Source of the DNA: Theodoxus fluviatilis
Lineage: Eukaryota > Mollusca > Gastropoda > Cycloneritida > Neritidae
Reading direction: 5' to 3'
NCBI GenBank assembly: GCA_034096865.1
Contig: JAWQFJ010000539.1
Span: 1 to 64,000 of the forward strand
Length of the DNA: 64,000 bases
Each line of letters opens with the position of its first letter. Positions within the stretch are counted from its first letter, which is position 1. Positions 58,365-64,000 of this stretch are shown one piece after another. The notes beneath the pieces were generated by a model. That model did no database searches and was not told the origin of the DNA. It saw nothing but the letters and a program-made list of their open reading frames with translations. Both the position numbers and the translations under genes were made by a program.

Positions 58365-58763
58365 GCCAGGGCATTTCTTGTACAGAGGAGCATACTATGG
58401 CCACATGTCTCAGTAGAAGCTATTGCATTGCCAGGGCATTTCTTGTACAGAGGAGCATACTATGGCCACATGTCTCAGTGGAAGCTATTGCATTGCCAGG
58501 GCAATTCTTGTACAGAGGAGCATACTATGGCCACATGTCTCAGTGGAAGCTATTGCATTGCCAGGGCATTTCTTGTACAGAGGAGCATACTATGGCCACA
58601 TGTCTCAGTGGAAGCTATTGCATTGCCAGGGCATTTCTTGTACAGAGGAGCATACTATGGCCACATGTCTCAGTGGAAGCTATTGCATTGCCAGGGCATT
58701 TCTTGTACAGAGGAGCATACTATGGCCACATGTCTCAGTGGAAGCTATTGCATTGCTAGGGCA
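58365..58763. repeat. 65-bp tandem repeat, 6 copies
   Basis: Units marked by GGGCATTTCTTGTACAGAGG recur every 65 bp with one or two substitutions. The period is not a multiple of three, so the three long overlapping frames are an artefact. Confidence 0.95.
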
Positions 58764-58769
58764 AACAGG

Positions 58770-59930
58770 AATCTCGGTTCTGAGGACAAAAGTGTTACGT
58801 GACTGCTGTGGTGGCAACTCAGAAAAACTGGTTCACCAGACAAAGAACTCTTTGGTAAAACTCCAGATAAGCATGTTGTCGTGGTTGGGGTAGGTGGAAG
58901 GTGGCACGACCCCCAACCGGACAGTGAAAAAAAATAAGGGAAATTTTGTCCTCAGTCACTAATCACATTTAAAGACAAAGACGCCACAAACCGAATCCGA
59001 CATAAAAACAACTAACCAATTACATAGACATCTTCAAACAAAACTCTCACTAACTGAACATACAAATGAAAATGAAAAAAAGAAACAAAAACAATTATTA
59101 AAAAACAACAACAAACCTTTAAAAACTGCCCAGCAGGCTTAACATTAACAGTTCTTAGTCAATTCCCTCTTCTTATCAATCGCTATCCCCTATTTATAGG
59201 TGATGTCGAACGTTAAGAATCCAATTATGCACACACAAAAAACATTCTGCACGACCCGCTGCAGAACTAAAAAATAAAACACGTGCAAAACGTTCCAAAA
59301 ATGTAATTGCTGAGTCCACATATCGCTTAAAGGCACATCACCACAGAGACAACCTTCTCTGTAATTAAAAAATATTAAACTGAGACGTGACACATGTCTC
59401 TGCCCCCTTCTTAATAAATCTCAGCACTACAGGCCAAAGTCAAGTGTCCTACCCAACAGTGATGACCCAAAAGCTAAACATAGGCAGCAGCTAGCAAAGG
59501 AAGCATCTGACAGCTGTTCTGTATATCTTGCTGTAGGCTTCCACTCATTCTCTAAGATAAATGAATGCAATTGATGAACAACTGGATGCTTCAGATCCCC
59601 ACTTTTCCCCCCTCATGATAGTAGGTTGCAGCCTCCACCATCTTGCAACAACCTGTGCACACTTGCCATGGCATCCATACCAGGGTCATTCTCTCATTCA
59701 CATCACAACACACCAAGAAAACTGCTCGTCTGGATAATACACTTATTTAACATGCATCAAGAAGGCTGCTCTTATCTGTCTTCACCTAATCTTTCGCATG
59801 CTAGGTCTGGGCATTAATACTATCTTCAGGAAAGGTTAATGTCAAAGGGATGAAAAAAGGGAATACTCAGCATTTGCATTCCCAGTCACAATCCCCGTAA
59901 ATCTGTTCCCCCCCCCCCCCCCAGATGATA
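58770..59930. other. SSU72 intron 1, segment without recognised features
   Basis: A-rich in 58920-59120. No gene recognised. A poly(C) run lies at about 59908-59923. Confidence 0.4.
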
Positions 59931-59944
59931 AGTGGGAAGATGTT

Positions 59945-60677
59945 TCAAATGTCTACAGAGACAGACAGGCTGTCAAAGCACAAAGCCCCTGGCAATCTGC
60001 GTTTCCTCTGCAAGCCCACTTTGGTTTCAAATCTCTACAGAGACAGACAGGCTGTCAAAGCACAAAGCCCCTGGCAATCTGCGTTTCCTCTGCAAGCCCA
60101 CTTTGGTTTCAAATCTCTACAGAGACAGACAGGCTGTCAAAGCACAAAGCCCCTGGCAATCTGCGTTTCCTCTGCAAGCCCACTTTGGTTTCAAATCTCT
60201 ACAGAGACAGACAGGCTGTCAAAGCACAAAGCCCCTGGCAATCTGTTTCCTCTGCAAGCCCACTTTGGTTTCAAATCTCTACAGAGACAGACAGGCTGTC
60301 AAAGCACAAAGCCCCTGGCAATCTGTGGTTCCTCTGCAAGCCCACTTTGGTTTCAAATCTCTACAGAGACAGACAGGCTGTCAAAGCACAAAGCCCCTGG
60401 CAATATGTGGTTCCTCTGCAAGCCCACTTTGGTTTCAAATCTCTACAGAGAAAGACAGGCTGTCAAAGCACAAAGCCCCTGGCAATCTGTGGTTCCTCTG
60501 CAAGCCCACTTTGGTTTCAAATCTCTACAGAGACAGACAGGCTGTCAAAGCACAAAGCCCCTGGCAATCTGTGGTTCCTCTGCAAGCCCACTTTGGTTTC
60601 AAATCTCTACAGAGACAGACAGGCTGTCAAAGCACAAAGCCCCTGGCAATCTGTGGTTCCTCTGCAAGCCCACTTTG
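59945..60677. repeat. 82-bp tandem repeat, 9 copies
   Basis: Units marked by CTACAGAGACAGACAGGCTG recur every 82 bp, one unit being 79 bp. Substitutions are few (CGTTTCC versus GGTTCC). The frame-cycling period argues against coding. Confidence 0.95.
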
Positions 60678-60689
60678 CAAGCTGTTGCA

Positions 60690-61295
60690 GTTGCAGCACA
60701 TTACTGCGTAGGACAATGAAGGGAGCAGTTGACTGGACAAATCACAGCTGGCTCCGAGTTACTAAAATGCATCAGAAGTGCAGCAGTGAAGACTTTCCGA
60801 CATAAAGCTTCAGTGCCACCTGGCATGATGTATAGAATCTAAAAACCACCACCACCAACAACAAAAAACAGATGCAAGAGGCAAGTTGCTTGGAATTGCT
60901 GCTACATTTACCTATCTGGTGAAAATTTTCATCTCTGATCTCCTCTATACTCAGTTATTCATCAAAATGGTGGTTGGGGGTGAGGTGCATTTTACGAAGT
61001 CCAGAAGACCCGTGTTTTATCAGCACAGTCATTATGCAACACTGAAAACTAGGATCTGACCCTGTCTAAGCACCCCCTGGTAGCCTTCTCAGTTGCTCAG
61101 GGTCATACTTGGTTGGGCTACCATCATCAGTCCAAAAGGGCCAGGAACCAAAGAATTGCAGCTGATAAGGGCATTGAGCATGGTTTGGTTCATTTATTTA
61201 CACCAGCAGCTTTATAACTGGTCGCCATGACATATATGCTCTTATGTGTTCGGACAGGAGGGCAGGGAACAAAGAATATTTTCAGCACACTATCC
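60690..61295. other. SSU72 intron 1, segment without recognised features
   Basis: No gene or repeat family recognised. Confidence 0.4.
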
Positions 61296-61300
61296 AGCCC

Positions 61301-61391
61301 CCCCAAAAAAACAAAAAAACAAAACAACAACAAACAAACAAAACAAAACAAACAAACAAAAAAACAAAACAAAACAAAAAAAACCAAACAA
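61301..61391. repeat. A-rich (CAAA)n-like tract
   Basis: AAAACAAACA simple sequence immediately before element copy E. Similar A-rich spacers separate E from F and follow F. Confidence 0.85.
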
Positions 61392-62239
61392 CAAGAAGGG
61401 CAAAGCCCATACGACTCACATGCTTGAACTTGACCTTTATATGACCTTGACCTTCAGGTGACCTTCAAGGTCAAGGTCAAACAACTAAACCTACCAATGA
61501 CATCATATGTACACAAAGAAATGCTTTACACATTTTTCCTACCAAAATACATGTGACCTTGACCCAAGGTCAAGGTCATCCAAGGTCATGCGACACAAAG
61601 CTGTTAATTCAAGACATAGGAAGCACAATGGTGCTTATTGGCACTTTCTACCATGAGATATAGTCACTTTTAGTGGTTCACTACCCCATTTTGGTCATTT
61701 CATAAGGGTCAAAGTGACCTTGACCTTGATGATATGTGAACAAATGTGTCTCATGATGAAAGTATAACATGTGCCCCACATAATTATTAAGTTTGAAACA
61801 GTTATCTTCCATAGTTCAGGGTCAAGGTCACTTCAAAATATGTATACAATCCAACTTTGAAGAGCTCCTGTGACCTTGACCTTGAAGCAAGGTCAACCAA
61901 ACTGGTATCAAAAGATAGGGCTTGCTTTGACCTATATACCACTTGTAGCTAAGGTCGCCATTCTCAATAACGTGGGAGAAAATTGGGAAAATGTGAAAAA
62001 TGACTGTTTTTGAGACCACATTTATGGCTCCTGTGACCTTGACCTTGAAGCAAGGTCAAGTCACTATGTATGTTTTTTGAGGCCTTGTCATCATACACCA
62101 TCATGCCACATTTGGTGTTGATAGACTTAATAGTCTCTGAGAAAAATCCAACGTTTAAGTTTTTTACGGACGGACGGACGGACGCCCGGACGGACGACAC
62201 GGCTCAGTACATAGACTCACTTTTGCTTCGCATGTGAGT
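61392..62239 (-). mobile_element. TCAAGGTCA-rich element, copy E
   Basis: Full-length copy. By eye it contains about twelve exact TCAAGGTCA/TGACCTTGA matches, several as overlapping direct repeats (TGACCTTGACCTTGA). A GGACGGACGG microsatellite lies before the hairpin end. Confidence 0.92.
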
Positions 62240-62272
62240 AAAAAAAAAACCCAAAAAAACAAAAACAAACAA

Positions 62273-63110
62273 CAAGAAGGGCAAAGCCCATACGACTCAC
62301 ATGCTTGACCTTGACCTTTATATGACCTTGACCTTCAAGGTCAAGGTCAAACAACTAAACCTACAAATGACATCATACACAAAGAAATGCTTTACACATT
62401 TTTCCTACCAAAATACATGTGACCTTGACCCAAGGTCAAGGTCATCCAAGGTCATGCAACACAAAGCTGTTAATTCAAGACATAGGAAGCACAATGGTGC
62501 TTATTGGCACTTTCTACCATGAGATATAGTCACTTTTAGTGGTTCACTACCCCATTTTGGTCACATTTCATAAGGGTCAAAGTGACCTTGACCTTGATGA
62601 TATGTGAACAAATGTGTCTCATGATGAAAGTATAACATGTGCCCCACATAATTATTAAGTTTGAAACAGTTATCTTCCATAGTTCAGGGTCAAGGTCACT
62701 TCAAAATATGTATACAATCCAACTTTGAAGAGCTCCTGTGACCTTGACCCAAGGTCAACCAAACTGGTATCAAAAGATAGGGCTTGCTTTGACCTATATA
62801 CCACTTGTAGCTAAGGTCGCCATTCTCAATAACGTGGGAGAAAATTGGGAAAATGTGAAAATTGACTGTTTTTGAGACCACATTTATGGCTCCTGTGACC
62901 TTGACCTTGAAGCAAGGTCAAGTCACTATGTATGTTTTTTGAGGCCTTGTCATCATACACCATCATGCCACATTTGGTGTTGATAGACTTAATAGTCTCC
63001 GAGAAAAATCCAACGTTTAAGTTTTTTACGCCTGGACGGACGGACGCCCGGTCGGACGGACGGACGACACGGCTCAGTACATAGACTCACTTTTGCTTCG
63101 CATGTGAGTC
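62273..63110 (-). mobile_element. TCAAGGTCA-rich element, copy F
   Basis: Full-length copy in the same orientation as copy E, separated from it by 33 bp of A-rich sequence. It differs by short indels within the GGTCA-rich parts. Confidence 0.92.
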
Positions 63111-63144
63111 AAAAAAACAACAAAACCCCAAAACCAAACAACCA

Positions 63145-63410
63145 ACACATGGCCAGAAAAAAGGGGGGTGAGTTGGTAGGTTGGCAATAACTTTAGTTTT
63201 TTTCAGAGGCCAGGAATAATGTAAATCAAACTTTATCATTCTGAAAACACTATGTTTATACAGAGTGGATTCCCCGAATGCTCATAGGGCAGGGATGATG
63301 GGACAGCACACAATTTGTTGTTTACTGTTGATTTTCTCTTTTCTTTTTGCATGATTAAAAAAAGTCTATGGTAGGCAACAAAAAATGGTTGGTTGGGTTA
63401 CCATAACCAC
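63145..63410. mobile_element. MITE family 1, copy 6 (left end lost)
   Basis: It starts within the ACATGGCCAGAAAAAAGG block and ends GGTTACCATAACCAC. The missing terminus lies next to element copy F. Confidence 0.7.
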
Positions 63411-63412
63411 AA

Positions 63413-64000
63413 CCCCCCCCCCCCCCAAAGGTACAGCACAAGGAAGGCCTCCTCAAATCAAAAGGCTTCCTTCACTGAAGGGAGAAAGGCTTGAGCAACA
63501 GCTGGTAGACAGTTTGGTGAAGTCATGGGAAAGTAGACTCCAAATGTACTACAAGGCCTACATTCGCCTTCAAGCTGTACTAAAATCCAGCAAGTCAGTC
63601 ATTCAAACAAGCCATAGCTTTTCAAGCGTTGGTGTGGATAAGCACTTTGCTCAGTGCCTCAGTTGAGTGCCTCTGGGCTCAATCACAATCCCACAATGAC
63701 TTCCTGCACATGCAGTTCTAAGAATGCCACCTTTCAAGACAGCCTGGGAGTCCAGATGCACTGCCATCCTGAAAACCTCAGTAGCAGTTGCAACATCTGC
63801 CTATAGTGTCAGCATCACACAGGCCAATGGGTGCACTTCTCCCAACCACAGATCAAAGCAATCAAGCAAGAGCCTGTATGGGAGACAATGAAGACAATAA
63901 GGCCAAACCCCCCCCCCCACCCACCCCCCCCCCCCCCCCCACCAAAGGTGTTTGTTTCTGGTCATTCAACTGACTTTAAATTTAGCTGCAAAGAGTAAAT
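63413..64000. other. Right edge, SSU72 intron 1, no gene recognised
   Basis: Two poly(C)-rich runs (63413-63426 and about 63908-63941) flank DNA with a 93-codon frame of no recognisable family. SSU72 exon 1 was looked for on the minus strand and not seen. Confidence 0.4.

Noticed and set aside
58335..60805. 100-260-codon frames through the 65-bp and 82-bp arrays
   Set aside because: Multiple overlapping frames are open in the same region, produced by near-identical repeats whose period is not a multiple of three.
54546..64000. SSU72 exon 1 with the CX5R motif
   Set aside because: Searched by eye on the minus strand for the VCSSNQNR-type coding block and not found; likely beyond 64000.

Overview
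The window is animal nuclear DNA. It has spliced genes, long tandem arrays, SINE-like retroposons, LINE remnants and MITEs, and no operons or bacterial-type genes. The style of the repeats and the two recognisable genes suggest a lophotrochozoan, most likely a mollusc. That placement is inference; no species marker is visible.

Two protein-coding loci are supported. (1) At 9449-10255 (+) an uninterrupted reading frame encodes a 268-residue Boule/DAZ-family RNA-binding protein. Boule genes are normally split by several introns, so this looks like an intact retrocopy, and two CRE-type sites lie about 65-95 bp upstream of its ATG. (2) The RNA polymerase II CTD phosphatase SSU72 lies on the minus strand. 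Exons 2-5 are at 54402-54545, 30304-30443, 28587-28705 and 27873-27974, with consensus splice dinucleotides and matching phases. Exon 1, with the CX5R catalytic motif, should lie beyond the right edge. Intron 2 is about 24 kb and holds four large minisatellite or simple-repeat arrays plus many transposable elements.

Layout: 1-7260 is a 15/16-bp minisatellite that abuts a broken, internally deleted pogo/Tigger-like transposase (7367-7744) and palindromes. 8.4-8.6 kb is a LINE 3' end. 9.3-13.1 kb is the boule retrocopy and possible 3' UTR. 13.6-27 kb is repeat-rich intergenic DNA: MITEs, LINE remnants, an 83-bp x12 array and GA/CA/GT tracts. 27.9-54.5 kb is SSU72 with its repeat-filled introns, including a nearly T-free 24-bp array at 31.9-40.1 kb, a G-rich 20-bp array at 41.2-42.5 kb, a second 24-bp array at 42.9-44.5 kb and a purine tract at 48.5-50.2 kb. 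54.5-64 kb is probably SSU72 intron 1, with MITEs, an ~840-bp mobile element family, and 65-bp and 82-bp arrays.

The most unusual items are: a six-copy dispersed element packed with about a dozen TCAAGGTCA (NR5A/ERR-type) sites per full copy; the boule retrocopy with its own CRE-bearing promoter region; the giant SSU72 intron whose largest array is almost free of adenosine in the sense RNA; and a nested set of MITE insertions whose order of insertion can be read directly.
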